DNA of 64,000 nt, from the NCBI RefSeq assembly GCF_039544265.1, contig NZ_BAABLI010000033.1, positions 1 through 64,000 on the forward strand, in the 5' to 3' direction. Positions 34,929 through 47,612 of this stretch are shown here, piece by piece. This DNA is from Corallincola platygyrae. GTDB lineage: Bacteria > Pseudomonadota > Gammaproteobacteria > Enterobacterales > Neiellaceae. The position numbers and the translations under genes are program-made. The notes under the pieces are model-generated. The model was not told the DNA's origin. It did not search any database and saw nothing but the letters and a program-made list of their open reading frames with translations. The stretch's first letter is position 1. The number at the start of each line of letters is the position of its first letter.

Positions 34929-35587
34929 TGATAACTCCCAGCGCTGAGCAATATCAGCAACAGCACAAACGCCGATTGTCCTATATGCCCTGGCTCTACT
35001 TTCGGCTGAAAGCAAAACATCTGGCATGGGCTAAACCTTGGCAAGAGGGCGTACAAGCTCACCTGTGTGCAGTCGAGACTGTTAGCGTTGGGGAAAATAG
35101 TTTTATTGCTCCTGAAGCCAATCTATTTGCGGAACCAGGACGGGCTATCTCTATCGGCAGCCATAGCGCTATCGCCGCCGATAGCTTTATCCATGGCCCA
35201 ATCCAGATTGGCGACCACGTTGGCATCAATCATGGCTGCTCATTTGATGGCGGCAGTGCAGGGATCACCATTGGCAGTCATTGCCGCATAGCCAGTGGTG
35301 TCGCTATCTACGCGTTTGATCATGGTATTGCGCCCAATGCCATGGTGCACGAGCAAGCGGTGACGTCCATAGGCGTCTCTATCGGTGAAGATGTCTGGAT
35401 AGGTACACGAGCAATGATCAGGGACGGCGTGACCATAGGCAATCATGCCGTTATCGGCATGGGTGCTGTTGTCACCAAAGATGTTGCGCCCAATGCCATC
35501 GTTGCCGGTAATCCGGCGAAACCTATTGGTGACCGTCGCGACAAAGCGGACGCTCACCTACTCGAATCTAATTTCAAAAATAACTGA
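34928..35587 (+). CDS. hexapeptide-repeat acyltransferase (LbH fold)
   Basis: 219 residues from ATG 34928, sharing a base with the trmO stop. About 60 N-terminal residues precede a left-handed beta helix of [LIV]GxxxxI repeats (SIGSHSAIA, IQIGDHVGIN, ITIGSHCRIA, VSIGEDVWIG, VTIGNHAVIG). It closes with GAVVTKDVAPNAIVAGNPAKPIG, typical of sugar or galactoside O-acetyltransferases (LacA/NodL-like C-terminus). YAFDHGI holds a probable catalytic His. Acetyl-CoA is the likely donor; the acceptor is unknown. Confidence 0.82.
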   Translation: MITPSAEQYQQQHKRRLSYMPWLYFRLKAKHLAWAKPWQEGVQAHLCAVETVSVGENSFIAPEANLFAEPGRAISIGSHSAIAADSFIHGPIQIGDHVGINHGCSFDGGSAGITIGSHCRIASGVAIYAFDHGIAPNAMVHEQAVTSIGVSIGEDVWIGTRAMIRDGVTIGNHAVIGMGAVVTKDVAPNAIVAGNPAKPIGDRRDKADAHLLESNFKNN

Positions 35588-35597
35588 GAGTCCTGTT

Positions 35598-36680
35598 TTG
35601 ATATCACCTCGCTTTCCAGCCCTGCTTTCAAGCCTATTTATCGCCGGTAGTCTTATATCCCAACCGCTAAGCGCGAAAGAAGCTGAGCTACCACCGCTAC
35701 CTGAACCTGTGGCTAACAACGCAATAGCAAAAGTAGAGACCAAGCGTGGTACCTACTTTATTTCACTGATGGGACTAGGCAAAGGAAAAACATACAAAGA
35801 TGTGCACGCCCGCGGCTGGCGCCTTGCTCTCAACGATCATCCTTTGCGTTGGCAGCCCACCAAGCCTGTACCCGCATCGCTTGAGCTCAGTGGCAGACTG
35901 GCATCTATCGCTGTCAGCTTACCCGGCGAGTTGTTGCTATTTGGCGGCTACACAGTAGCGGCAGACCATTCGGAAATCTCATCTCCAGACGTATACAGTT
36001 ACAAACCTGATAGCGACACTTATGTGCAACTACCCGATATGCCCACCCCGGTAGACGATGCCGTGGCTCTGACCTACCAGGACAAATACATTTATCTGAT
36101 AAGCGGTTGGCACAACCATGGCAACGTTAATTTGGTTCAACTGTTCAACCGCGAAACCAAACAATGGTCACTCGCAACCCCTTTCCCTGGCGCTCCCGTA
36201 TTTGGCCACGCTGGCGGTATTGTCGATAACCAACTGGTGATTTGTGACGGCGTAAAAGTCGCTGCGGTTGTCGATGGCAAACGTCAGTTTGCTGCTGAAC
36301 GCGCCTGCTACCAAGGAACGATTTCAACAGAAGATCCTGCGGAAATTCACTGGCAAGCACTTGCTCACTTCGACGGTGAAGCCCGCTATCGTATGGCTGC
36401 AGTTGGCGCGCCTGAGCTGGGCGGCATCTTATTTGTGGGCGGCTCAACCAACCCATACAACTATGAGGGGATAGGCTATGACGGCGTTCCCGCACCGGCA
36501 TCAGCTCAGGTAGATCTTTACGAGTTTGCGACTGGACAATGGAAGCAACTTTCCCCGCGCACGGTGCCCTCTATGGACCATAGAGGTTTGCTGTTCTGGC
36601 AGGGGCAATACTGGACGCTGGGTGGTATGAATGGGCAACAACAGGTCATTGATACAGTAATACCTTACCTGCCGCGATAG
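35598..36680 (+). CDS. exported kelch-repeat (beta-propeller) protein
   Basis: 360 residues from TTG 35598, chosen for its GAGAG ribosome site and because it yields a clean signal peptide (about 1-24, ending PLSA). The open frame to 35445 lies inside the previous gene and has no start signals. Kelch-type blades: LLLFGGYTV, IYLISGWHNHG, LVICDGV, ILFVGGSTNP and YWTLGGMNGQ recur at intervals of about 45-60 residues, as in a six-bladed propeller of the N-acetylneuraminate epimerase/galactose oxidase type. Catalytic residues of those enzymes are not evident. A periplasmic location is likely. Confidence 0.75.
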   Translation: MISPRFPALLSSLFIAGSLISQPLSAKEAELPPLPEPVANNAIAKVETKRGTYFISLMGLGKGKTYKDVHARGWRLALNDHPLRWQPTKPVPASLELSGRLASIAVSLPGELLLFGGYTVAADHSEISSPDVYSYKPDSDTYVQLPDMPTPVDDAVALTYQDKYIYLISGWHNHGNVNLVQLFNRETKQWSLATPFPGAPVFGHAGGIVDNQLVICDGVKVAAVVDGKRQFAAERACYQGTISTEDPAEIHWQALAHFDGEARYRMAAVGAPELGGILFVGGSTNPYNYEGIGYDGVPAPASAQVDLYEFATGQWKQLSPRTVPSMDHRGLLFWQGQYWTLGGMNGQQQVIDTVIPYLPR

Positions 36681-36685
36681 TAGGC

Positions 36686-36714
36686 TTTTTTGCAACCGTC
36701 ACGGTTGCTACAAT
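36686..36714 (+). promoter_or_regulatory. proS promoter region with internal palindrome
   Basis: A -10-like TACAAT (36709-36714) lies 38 bases before the proS ATG. Directly in front of it is a perfect palindrome GCAACCG-TCA-CGGTTGC (36692-36708), filling the place of the spacer. The -35 is poor. The palindrome could be an operator or a leader hairpin; no regulator is known to me for this motif. Confidence 0.4.
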
Positions 36715-36751
36715 AGCGCCAATTTTTTTAACTCCAACTTTCGGAAAATCG

Positions 36752-38467
36752 ATGCGTACCACACAGTACCTGCTATCCACATTAAAAGAGACGCCTTCCG
36801 ATGCAGAAATCATCAGCCACCAGCTGATGCTGCGTGCAGGCATGATCCGCAAACTTGCTTCTGGCCTTTACACCTGGCTACCCACTGGCCTGCGCGTGCT
36901 GCGCAAGGTTGAAAAGGTTGTGCGAGAAGAGATGAACCGCGCAGGTGCCATCGAGGTATCCATGCCAGTAGTTCAGCCAGCAGATCTTTGGCAGGAATCA
37001 GGTCGCTGGGATCAATTTGGTCCAGAGTTGCTGCGTATCAACGACCGCCATAGTCGCCCGTTCGCTTTGGGCCCGACTCACGAAGAGGTGATCACCGAAC
37101 TGGTACGCAAAGAAGTTAGCAGCTACAAACAGTTGCCACTTAACCTGTATCAGGTACAAACCAAATTCCGTGACGAAGTTCGACCGCGTTTCGGGGTCAT
37201 GCGTGCTCGCGAATTCCTGATGAAAGACGCCTACTCTTTCCACCTCAGCGATGAATGTCTGGAAAAGACCTACCAGCGCATGTTCGAAGCCTACTGCCGT
37301 ATCTTCGAGCGTCTTGGTCTTGAGTTCCGCCCAGTACTGGCAGACACAGGCTCTATTGGTGGTAGTCTGTCGCACGAGTTCCACGTTTTGGCTGAGTCTG
37401 GCGAAGATGCCATCGCCTTTGCCAGCGGCAGCGACTACGCTGCCAACATCGAAATGGCCGAAGCAGTTGCACCAGAGACTGAGCGTGCAGCGCCTGGCGA
37501 AGAGATGAAACTGGTCGATACACCAAACGCCAAAACTATCGAAGAGCTGGTAGAGCAGTTTGGCCTGGCTATCGAAAAGACAGTGAAAACGCTGTTTGTT
37601 AAAGCGACTGAAGAGAGCGAAGCGCCACTGATTGCTCTTATGGTTCGTGGTGATCACGAACTTAACGAAGTGAAGGCTGAGAAGCTGGCAAATGTAGCCG
37701 TACCTCTCACCTTTGCCACCGAAGAAGAGATCCGTGCCGCAGTAGGTGCAGGTCCTGGTTCACTGGGCCCTGTTGACCTTTCGCTACCAGTCGTTGTTGA
37801 CCGTGCAGTTGCCGTAATGTCTGACTTTGGTGCGGGTGCAAACCAGGATGACAAACACTACTTTGGTATCAACTGGGAGCGCGATGTCGCTCTGCCAGAA
37901 GTTGCCGATCTGCGTAGCGTGGTTGAAGGTGACCCTAGCCCAGATGGCCAGGGTACCCTCTCTATCAAACGCGGTATCGAAGTGGGTCATATCTTCCAGC
38001 TGGGCACCAAGTACAGCGAAGCGATGAAGGCGGGTGTACTCAACGAGCAAGGTGCTCATCAGGTATTGAACATGGGTTGTTACGGTGTGGGTGTATCCCG
38101 TATCGTTGCCGCTGCTATTGAGCAGAACCATGACGACAACGGCATCATCTGGTCTGACGGTTTAGCACCGTTTAATGTCGCCGTACTGCCAATGAACATG
38201 CATAAATCAGCACGGGTTAAGGAAGTCGCTGACAAACTCTACACTGGCCTACAGGATGCCAATGTCGATGTGTTGTTCGATGACCGTAAAGAGCGTCCGG
38301 GTGTTATGTTTGCGGATATGGAGCTTATCGGTGTTCCGCACTGTTTGGTGATCGGCGAGCGCAACCTGGACGAAGGCGTGGTTGAATACAAGAACCGTCG
38401 TACGGGTGAAAAGCAAAAGATAGCGATCGATGAGGTGCAGTCTTTTATTCAGCAACAACTTGCTTAA
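36752..38467 (+). CDS. proS: prolyl-tRNA synthetase
   Basis: 571 residues, the bacterial class II form with an editing insertion. Class II motif 2 lies at FRDEVRPRFGVMRAREFLMKDAYSF (quoted in part; about 144-168) and motif 3 at NMGCYGVGVSRIVAA (about 436-450). The INS editing domain (about 225-400) is present (VKAEKLANVAVPL). The C-terminal anticodon-binding domain follows (FDDRKERPGVMFADMELIG). It charges tRNA-Pro in the cytoplasm. It follows the rcsF-trmO cluster but has its own promoter region and a terminator. Confidence 0.98.
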   Translation: MRTTQYLLSTLKETPSDAEIISHQLMLRAGMIRKLASGLYTWLPTGLRVLRKVEKVVREEMNRAGAIEVSMPVVQPADLWQESGRWDQFGPELLRINDRHSRPFALGPTHEEVITELVRKEVSSYKQLPLNLYQVQTKFRDEVRPRFGVMRAREFLMKDAYSFHLSDECLEKTYQRMFEAYCRIFERLGLEFRPVLADTGSIGGSLSHEFHVLAESGEDAIAFASGSDYAANIEMAEAVAPETERAAPGEEMKLVDTPNAKTIEELVEQFGLAIEKTVKTLFVKATEESEAPLIALMVRGDHELNEVKAEKLANVAVPLTFATEEEIRAAVGAGPGSLGPVDLSLPVVVDRAVAVMSDFGAGANQDDKHYFGINWERDVALPEVADLRSVVEGDPSPDGQGTLSIKRGIEVGHIFQLGTKYSEAMKAGVLNEQGAHQVLNMGCYGVGVSRIVAAAIEQNHDDNGIIWSDGLAPFNVAVLPMNMHKSARVKEVADKLYTGLQDANVDVLFDDRKERPGVMFADMELIGVPHCLVIGERNLDEGVVEYKNRRTGEKQKIAIDEVQSFIQQQLA

Positions 38468-38491
38468 ATAGCTGACTGAATTTCAATGCTG

Positions 38492-38520
38492 AAAAGGCGG
38501 CCTGATGGCCGCTTTTTTTT
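38492..38520 (+). terminator. rho-independent terminator after proS
   Basis: The GCGGCC-TGAT-GGCCGC stem with AAAA before and eight T after begins about 24 bases beyond the proS stop. Confidence 0.9.
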
Positions 38521-38669
38521 GTTTCCAGAGCCTGGGTTCAAGAGTGATAACTTTAGATAATCCATCAAGTAATCAGATAGCTAGCTTGCACGCTGGCTCA
38601 CATCCCAATCTGATATCCGGTCTATACTCGACTCATAATCATTAGAAACTGGTAACAAGGGAGTGGTCG

Positions 38670-39812
38670 TTGGCCAAGGCAGCTACACAGCCAACTTGCG
38701 CGTTATTACTTACTGGCGGCGGCGCCCGAGCTGCGTATCAGGTTGGCGTGTTGAAAGCCATCGCGTCGCTTTATCCCAGAAACCACGCTATTCCATTTCC
38801 AATTATCTGTGGCACTTCCGCAGGAGCGATCAACGCCACCGCTATCGCCTGTTACGCCTCTTGCTTTCATCTCGGTGTGAGAAAACTTGAATGGGTATGG
38901 AAGAACTTCCGCATTAACCAGGTGTATCGAACGGATTCAGTGGGCGTGTTTGGCCACCTGATTTCTAACATCATGGCCAATTTTAAGGCTGATTACGCCT
39001 ATAAAAAACCAGTGTCACTTTTGGACAACTCCCCTCTCAGGGGGCTGTTGGAACAGGTTCTGGAATACAAACGCATAGACAGAAATATATTGAGCGGCGC
39101 GCTGAAGGCGCTCTCCGTAACCGCCTCCTGCTATACCACAGGTGACTCAATCAGTTTCTTTCAAGACAATCAGTTACGGCATGGCTGGCAACGTGCACGG
39201 CGCAAGGGTGTACCAACCATTATCAATAACCAGCATCTGCTGGCGTCTTCTGCTATTCCCGGTATTTTTCCATCCGTAAGAATTAACCAAGCGTATTACG
39301 GCGACGGATCAGTGCATCAGTTGGCCCCCCTGAGCCCGGCAGTGCATTTAGGCGCGGATAAACTATTCGTTATCGGGGTGGAGAAGCCCCAAACATCTCC
39401 CATAAAGCCAAACCCAACTCACCACCCGAGTCTGGCGACTGTTGCAGGTCACCTGCTGGATACGGTGTTTGCTGACACCTTGAATTCCGACCTGGAACGA
39501 TTGCACAGGGTCAATAGTACGCTGGATAAAGTATCTTTCCGCGAATTAGATAATCTCGACTTAAAACGCATTGAGACGCTGGTCATCAACCCCAGTCATG
39601 ACTTTCGGCGCATTGCACTGGAGTACTTTGAGCAAATGCCGCTCACAACCCGAGCGCTGTTACGCCTGTTTGGCGTACATAAACGCTCTGAATCAAGCCT
39701 GGTTAGCTATCTTTTGTTCGACAAAGGGTACTGCCAGAAATTGATAGAGCTCGGTTATCAGGATGGACTGGCGCAGAAAACTCAAATCAAAAGTTTTTTA
39801 CAGCCAAGGTAA
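38670..39812 (+). CDS. patatin-like phospholipase
   Basis: 380 residues from TTG 38670 with an AAGGGAG ribosome site. The oxyanion loop LTGGGARAAYQVGVLKA (about 14-30), nucleophile elbow GTSAGA (about 48-53, GxSxG) and catalytic Asp in YYGDGSVHQ (about 211-219) are intact. The C-terminal third (270-380) carries the DUF3336-like residues of the longer bacterial patatins. It hydrolyses acyl chains of lipids; the physiological lipid is unknown. It stands alone and is the second patatin in the window. Confidence 0.86.
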   Translation: MAKAATQPTCALLLTGGGARAAYQVGVLKAIASLYPRNHAIPFPIICGTSAGAINATAIACYASCFHLGVRKLEWVWKNFRINQVYRTDSVGVFGHLISNIMANFKADYAYKKPVSLLDNSPLRGLLEQVLEYKRIDRNILSGALKALSVTASCYTTGDSISFFQDNQLRHGWQRARRKGVPTIINNQHLLASSAIPGIFPSVRINQAYYGDGSVHQLAPLSPAVHLGADKLFVIGVEKPQTSPIKPNPTHHPSLATVAGHLLDTVFADTLNSDLERLHRVNSTLDKVSFRELDNLDLKRIETLVINPSHDFRRIALEYFEQMPLTTRALLRLFGVHKRSESSLVSYLLFDKGYCQKLIELGYQDGLAQKTQIKSFLQPR

Positions 39813-40044
39813 AGCCCCCTCAATCAACGCGATTATCTCGCCCAGCCAGGCCACGTTTTATAGGCGGCAACCACTTGCCCCTTTGTAAAAACAATCGGCA
39901 AGAATACTCATAAACCAACGTCAAAAGATTGCCGCACACAGCTAAACACAACGCACAAACAACAGCATGCCTATGTAAACAAAGGGGTTATTACATTAGG
40001 CACTTTTTTTGCAGATACTCAGACAGATGATGTAGGAGTGTGTT

Positions 40045-40944
40045 GTGGAAAATCTCTATCTAATTGAAAGTCACAGTGTCAGCGAGGCGGATTTTCGTCG
40101 TGCAGCGTATATTCCGCCATTTTCGGCAGATGAGCTGCTCGATAGTGAAAACTTATCTGAGCGCCTGCAAACGACCCTTGAAATTGAAGAGCTGTTGGAG
40201 ATCTTTGCTGAGTTTGCCGCTAGCCAGGTAAATTTTGCCAGCATGACATTTCACAGAACCGACTTTAAACACGTTGTTGCCTATACAGATCATTCCAAGT
40301 TTGCCCACCACTTTGCATTGGCGATAGCCGGCCGGCAGCTGGGCCATATCTGTTACAACACGCTGACAGCGTTGTCACCGCTGCAGCTTGAGCAGTTGGC
40401 CAGATTACACAGGCAACTGGTATATCCGTTGAAAAACGCAGTGACTTTTCTTGAACTGAAACAGTCCGCACTAAAGGATGGTCTGACAGGACTGGGAAAC
40501 CGCTGTGAGTTTGAAGACATTCTGCCGCGGCAGCTGGCTCAGGCTCAGCGCAGTGGCATCAAATTACACCTAATGGTGCTCGACCTAGACAAGTTCAAAC
40601 AGATTAATGACAAAGAGGGCCACTTGGTTGGCGATGAAGTGCTGACCAGCTTTGCCCGGGTGATCAAACGTTCAATTCGTGAATCAGACAGCGCATTTCG
40701 TTTAGGTGGGGACGAGTTTGTCATTTTGCTTTTTGATGGTGACGAAGAAGTACCTGCAACGATCAATCAACGCATACAGGATGGCATGAGAAGCGACTCA
40801 ACCCTGAGGAAGCTCAAGGTATCCACCAGTATTGGCTGCGCGCGCTTCCGCCCCGCAGACAGTATGCGCACGCTATTTGAACGAGCTGACAGAGCCTTGT
40901 ACCAAGCTAAGGCGGCAGGCAGAAATTGCCTTAAAATCGCCTGA
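40045..40944 (+). CDS. diguanylate cyclase (GGDEF)
   Basis: 299 residues from GTG 40045 with a TAGGAG ribosome site. An N-terminal region (1-140) resembles a GAF-like sensory fold without a clear motif. The GGDEF domain (about 145-299) shows DGLTGLGNRCEFE, VLDLDKFKQINDKEGHLVGDEVL, an intact active site RLGGDEF and an inhibitory RESD (RxxD) five residues before it. No membrane segment is seen, so it is probably cytosolic. It is convergent with tilS. Confidence 0.9.
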   Translation: MENLYLIESHSVSEADFRRAAYIPPFSADELLDSENLSERLQTTLEIEELLEIFAEFAASQVNFASMTFHRTDFKHVVAYTDHSKFAHHFALAIAGRQLGHICYNTLTALSPLQLEQLARLHRQLVYPLKNAVTFLELKQSALKDGLTGLGNRCEFEDILPRQLAQAQRSGIKLHLMVLDLDKFKQINDKEGHLVGDEVLTSFARVIKRSIRESDSAFRLGGDEFVILLFDGDEEVPATINQRIQDGMRSDSTLRKLKVSTSIGCARFRPADSMRTLFERADRALYQAKAAGRNCLKIA

Positions 40945-40966
40945 TAAACGAGGCAAACACTCTCCA

Positions 40967-40984
40967 AGGCCAACGGATTGGCCT
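40967..40984. terminator. hairpin between diguanylate cyclase and tilS
   Basis: AGGCCAA-CGGA-TTGGCCT forms a seven-pair stem between two convergent genes. The tail (CTCCTTTG) is T-poor, so this is a weak or rho-dependent end. Confidence 0.45.
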
Positions 40985-40994
40985 CTCCTTTGTG

Positions 40995-42374
40995 CTACAG
41001 ACTCGCTTCCAGATTAACGTTAACCCCTTGACCGGCGACTTCAACAAAGGGCTCGCACACAAACAATCCCACCACAGCAGCCAATTCCTCACCGTAGAAA
41101 AGCAAAGGCACCTGATCCCTTAACCAGGGCGGTACGCCATACTCATGAAGCAGTTTCTTAAGAGACCGACTGCCAGAGCGGCCTGCGGGTTTACATTGAA
41201 TTGAAGTAGCAGGAGAGCGAAACCTGACTGTCACCACCTCTGCGTCACTCAGCGGCAGGCGCAAACCAATCGATGAATCGCTCTTTACTTTGTCAGCGTG
41301 CAACCAACCGAGACTGCAAGGTAATTTAAGTGGCTCAGACATATCCCAACAAATGACCTCGTTACTCAAATCAGACACAGGCTGAGGCTCAACTAACCAC
41401 AGCAAGTCGCGATATCGACGCACAACCCATCCCTCGCCCTGTAGTTCTGGCGACGCGTCTGCGCGCGCATACAACAAATCGGGTAAGGCAGACGTAAGCT
41501 TCGCTTCGTTAGGCATCAGAGCACGATGCAACTTTAACCAACCTCGAAACAGTGCGCGTTGTTTCAACGTTGATTGATCTCGTAGATAAATGACTGACAA
41601 CTGCCCGGGTCTTTCTGACTGGCCTGGAACTCCGCCCATGGCTCGCATTAAGTCATCCTGAAGCAACTCATCCACTAATTGCTCTTGTTCGGTACACAGT
41701 TTTGCGCTGCGGGAGATGGTGGCATCGATGGCCGGCCATCGTGTCCGAAGCAGAGGCATTATCTGATGGCGTAAAAAATTACGGTCAAAGCCTTGGTCAA
41801 AATTACTTTCATCTTCCACCCAGGCGATCGATTTAGTGGCCAAATACGCCTCTAAGCCCTGCCTGCGAACCTCCAAAAGCGGCCTGCCTACCCACAACCC
41901 CTCTCTTACTTCAGAGATCGATGCCATCGCTGCCAATCCAGTTGGCCCTGAGCCGCGCTGAAGCCTCAACAGAAAGGTTTCAGCCTGATCATCCTGATGG
42001 TGCCCTGTTAACAGTAGTTCGTTGGATGAAACGGTCTCCTGCAACGCTTGGTAACGCGCAGCGCGTGCTTCCTGTTCCAGGCTGAGGCGAGCGCCCTGCC
42101 TCGGAATAACGTGACGAACGGCCAGCTCAATGTCTAGATGTTCACACAGTGATTGGCAGCTGTTTTCCCAATCTGCCGCATTCTTACTTAAGCCATGATT
42201 AATATGCACAGCTTTGATTGGTAGTTGCAACCAGCCTTGACGACGAGCATCCGCAACCAGATACAGTAGAGACACCGAGTCCAAGCCACCGCTTAACGCA
42301 ACCCAAAGACAATCGGGCTGGCGGGTAGCAATCAAGTAATTCAGTGAGGATTCAAATGCTGACTTCAGTTCCAT
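40995..42374 (-). CDS. tilS: tRNA(Ile)-lysidine synthetase
   Basis: 459 residues. It converts the wobble cytidine of tRNA-Ile(CAU) to lysidine with ATP and lysine. The PP-loop SGGLDS (28-33) lies at the N-terminus. HHQDDQAETFLLRLQRGSG (about 125-143) marks the active site, and the C-terminal domains end with KKLLHEYGVPPWLRDQVPLL. It is the last gene of the lpx-dnaE-accA block in many gammaproteobacteria. Here a terminator separates it from accA. Confidence 0.95.
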   Translation of the reverse strand: MELKSAFESSLNYLIATRQPDCLWVALSGGLDSVSLLYLVADARRQGWLQLPIKAVHINHGLSKNAADWENSCQSLCEHLDIELAVRHVIPRQGARLSLEQEARAARYQALQETVSSNELLLTGHHQDDQAETFLLRLQRGSGPTGLAAMASISEVREGLWVGRPLLEVRRQGLEAYLATKSIAWVEDESNFDQGFDRNFLRHQIMPLLRTRWPAIDATISRSAKLCTEQEQLVDELLQDDLMRAMGGVPGQSERPGQLSVIYLRDQSTLKQRALFRGWLKLHRALMPNEAKLTSALPDLLYARADASPELQGEGWVVRRYRDLLWLVEPQPVSDLSNEVICWDMSEPLKLPCSLGWLHADKVKSDSSIGLRLPLSDAEVVTVRFRSPATSIQCKPAGRSGSRSLKKLLHEYGVPPWLRDQVPLLFYGEELAAVVGLFVCEPFVEVAGQGVNVNLEASL

Positions 42375-42485
42375 AACAGGCAGTGTACTCAGCTACCGGT
42401 TGTAATGACAGGTGCAAAAAATAGCGTGATAACAAGAACAATGATAAGCGTGATAATAAGAGAGAAGAAATCATAATTCGTAAGA

Positions 42486-42512
42486 TCAAAAATGGGCGCC
42501 TAAGCGCCCATC
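42486..42512 (-). terminator. rho-independent terminator after accA
   Basis: The minus-strand stem GATGGGCGC/GCGCCCATT, with a TTAG loop and a T5 tail, lies about 31 bases after the accA stop. Confidence 0.88.
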
Positions 42513-42543
42513 TATCTACCTGGCCATGTTACTTGGTGGCAGT

Positions 42544-43500
42544 TTAGCAGTAACCGTAGCCCATCAGGCGCTGGTAGCGCTCTTCAAGTAACTGGTCCGT
42601 GCTCATCCCTTTTAATACCTTAAGGTCTTCCAGGATCTTGCTACGAAGCGTTTCGGCCATCGTATCTGGGTGACGATGGGCGCCGCCCATAGGCTCTTCT
42701 AACACTGAATCAACCAACTTCAACTCATGCAAACGCTCTGCAGTAATACCCATGGCATCCGCTGCCAGAGGTGCTTTTTCAGCACTCTTCCACAGAATTG
42801 ATGCACAGCCCTCTGGCGAAATCACTGAGTAGGTACTGTTTTGTAGCATGTTAACGCGGTCGCCCACACCAATCGCAAGCGCTCCACCAGAACCACCTTC
42901 ACCAATCACGGTACAGATAATCGGTACCTTAAGGCCGGCCATCACTTTCAGATTGCGAGCAATAGCTTCACTCTGACCACGCTCTTCAGCGCCAACACCC
43001 GGGTAGGCACCTGGCGTGTCGATAAAGGTAATGATTGGCATATTGAAACGCTCAGCCTGTTCCATCAGTCGCAGCGCTTTGCGGTAGCCTTCCGGTTTGG
43101 GCATACCAAAGTTACGGCGGACCTTCTCTTTGGTTTCACGGCCTTTCTGGTGACCGATAACTACTACTGGTTGACCGTCGAGGCGTGCAGTACCACAAAC
43201 AATCGCTGGGTCATCAGCAAAAGCACGGTCACCCGCTTGCTCATCAAACTCGGTAAAGATGAGAGGAATATAATCCAGGGTATATGGGCGCATAGGATGA
43301 CGCGCCAACTGTGATACCTGCCAAGGGCCTAATCCAGAGAAAATCTTCTTGGTCAGCTCATCGCGCTTTTGGCGTAAACGGCTGATCTCTTCTTCCAGAT
43401 CGATATCCACTTCGGTGCCTTTGGCAACCAGTTGCAGCTCTTCGATTTGCGCTTCTAACTCGGCAATCGGCTGTTCAAACTCTAAAAAATTCAAGCTCAT
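42544..43500 (-). CDS. accA: acetyl-CoA carboxylase carboxyltransferase subunit alpha
   Basis: 318 residues (E. coli 319). With AccD it transfers the carboxyl group from biotin to acetyl-CoA, giving malonyl-CoA for fatty acid synthesis. Seen: the start MSLNFLEFEQPIAELEAQIEELQ, RHPMRPYTLDYI, DTPGAYPGVGAEERGQSEAIA (quoted in part) and GEGGSGGALAIGVGDRV. The end RLMGYGYC is close to family consensus. It follows dnaE by 51 bases, the usual order. Confidence 0.97.
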   Translation of the reverse strand: MSLNFLEFEQPIAELEAQIEELQLVAKGTEVDIDLEEEISRLRQKRDELTKKIFSGLGPWQVSQLARHPMRPYTLDYIPLIFTEFDEQAGDRAFADDPAIVCGTARLDGQPVVVIGHQKGRETKEKVRRNFGMPKPEGYRKALRLMEQAERFNMPIITFIDTPGAYPGVGAEERGQSEAIARNLKVMAGLKVPIICTVIGEGGSGGALAIGVGDRVNMLQNSTYSVISPEGCASILWKSAEKAPLAADAMGITAERLHELKLVDSVLEEPMGGAHRHPDTMAETLRSKILEDLKVLKGMSTDQLLEERYQRLMGYGYC

Positions 43501-43551
43501 CGCTTCTCTTACCGCAATCAGGCCTCATCCGGGAACTATAGGATGAGACGA

Positions 43552-47031
<3,480 letters not shown>

Positions 47032-47042
47032 AAAAATGCTCG

Positions 47043-47612
47043 TTATGACATCGCGTCGATAATACGTTGAACCGGTTTAAAGCTTCGGCGGTGTTCAGGT
47101 GTCACACCCAAGGTTTGAATCGCTTCTAGGTGCTGTTTGGTCGGATATCCCTTGTGTTTGGCAATGCCATAGCCTGGGAAACGCGCTTCAAGTTCAACCA
47201 TCTCTCGATCTCGCGTCACCTTGGCAACAATCGAAGCCGCGCTGATACATTCAACGGTACCATCGCCACCCACAATCGCTTCGGCGACCATCGGTAACTC
47301 AGGACAACGGTTACCATCAATCAGCACTTTTTCTGGCGTTTCAGATAAGCCAGCCACAGCGCGCTGCATCGCCAGCATAGTGGCATGGAGGATATTGAGT
47401 TGATCGATCTCCGCAACGCTTGCCCGCCCAACAGACCAACACAAAGCGCGCTCAATGATCAAATCATAAAGTGCATCGCGCTTCTTTTCAGAGAGCTTTT
47501 TGGAGTCATGTAATCCCTCAATTGGCCTGGCAGGATCAAGTATCACTGCAGCGGTTACCACATCACCTATCAGGGGGCCACGGCCAACTTCGTCCACACC
47601 AGCAATTAACAT
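47043..47612 (-). CDS. rnhB: ribonuclease HII
   Basis: 189 residues. It nicks at ribonucleotides embedded in DNA. The catalytic residues sit in AGVDEVGRGPLIGDV (D7, E8), GNRCPEL and ISAASIVAKVTRD. C-terminal YPTKQHLEAI and HRRSFKPV are conserved. ATG 47612 overlaps the lpxB stop by 7 bases, so translation is probably coupled. It is followed by dnaE in the usual order. Confidence 0.97.
   Translation of the reverse strand: MLIAGVDEVGRGPLIGDVVTAAVILDPARPIEGLHDSKKLSEKKRDALYDLIIERALCWSVGRASVAEIDQLNILHATMLAMQRAVAGLSETPEKVLIDGNRCPELPMVAEAIVGGDGTVECISAASIVAKVTRDREMVELEARFPGYGIAKHKGYPTKQHLEAIQTLGVTPEHRRSFKPVQRIIDAMS

Noticed and set aside
35445..35597. N-terminal extension of the kelch gene
   Set aside because: It lies inside the acyltransferase gene, and the signal peptide begins at the later TTG.
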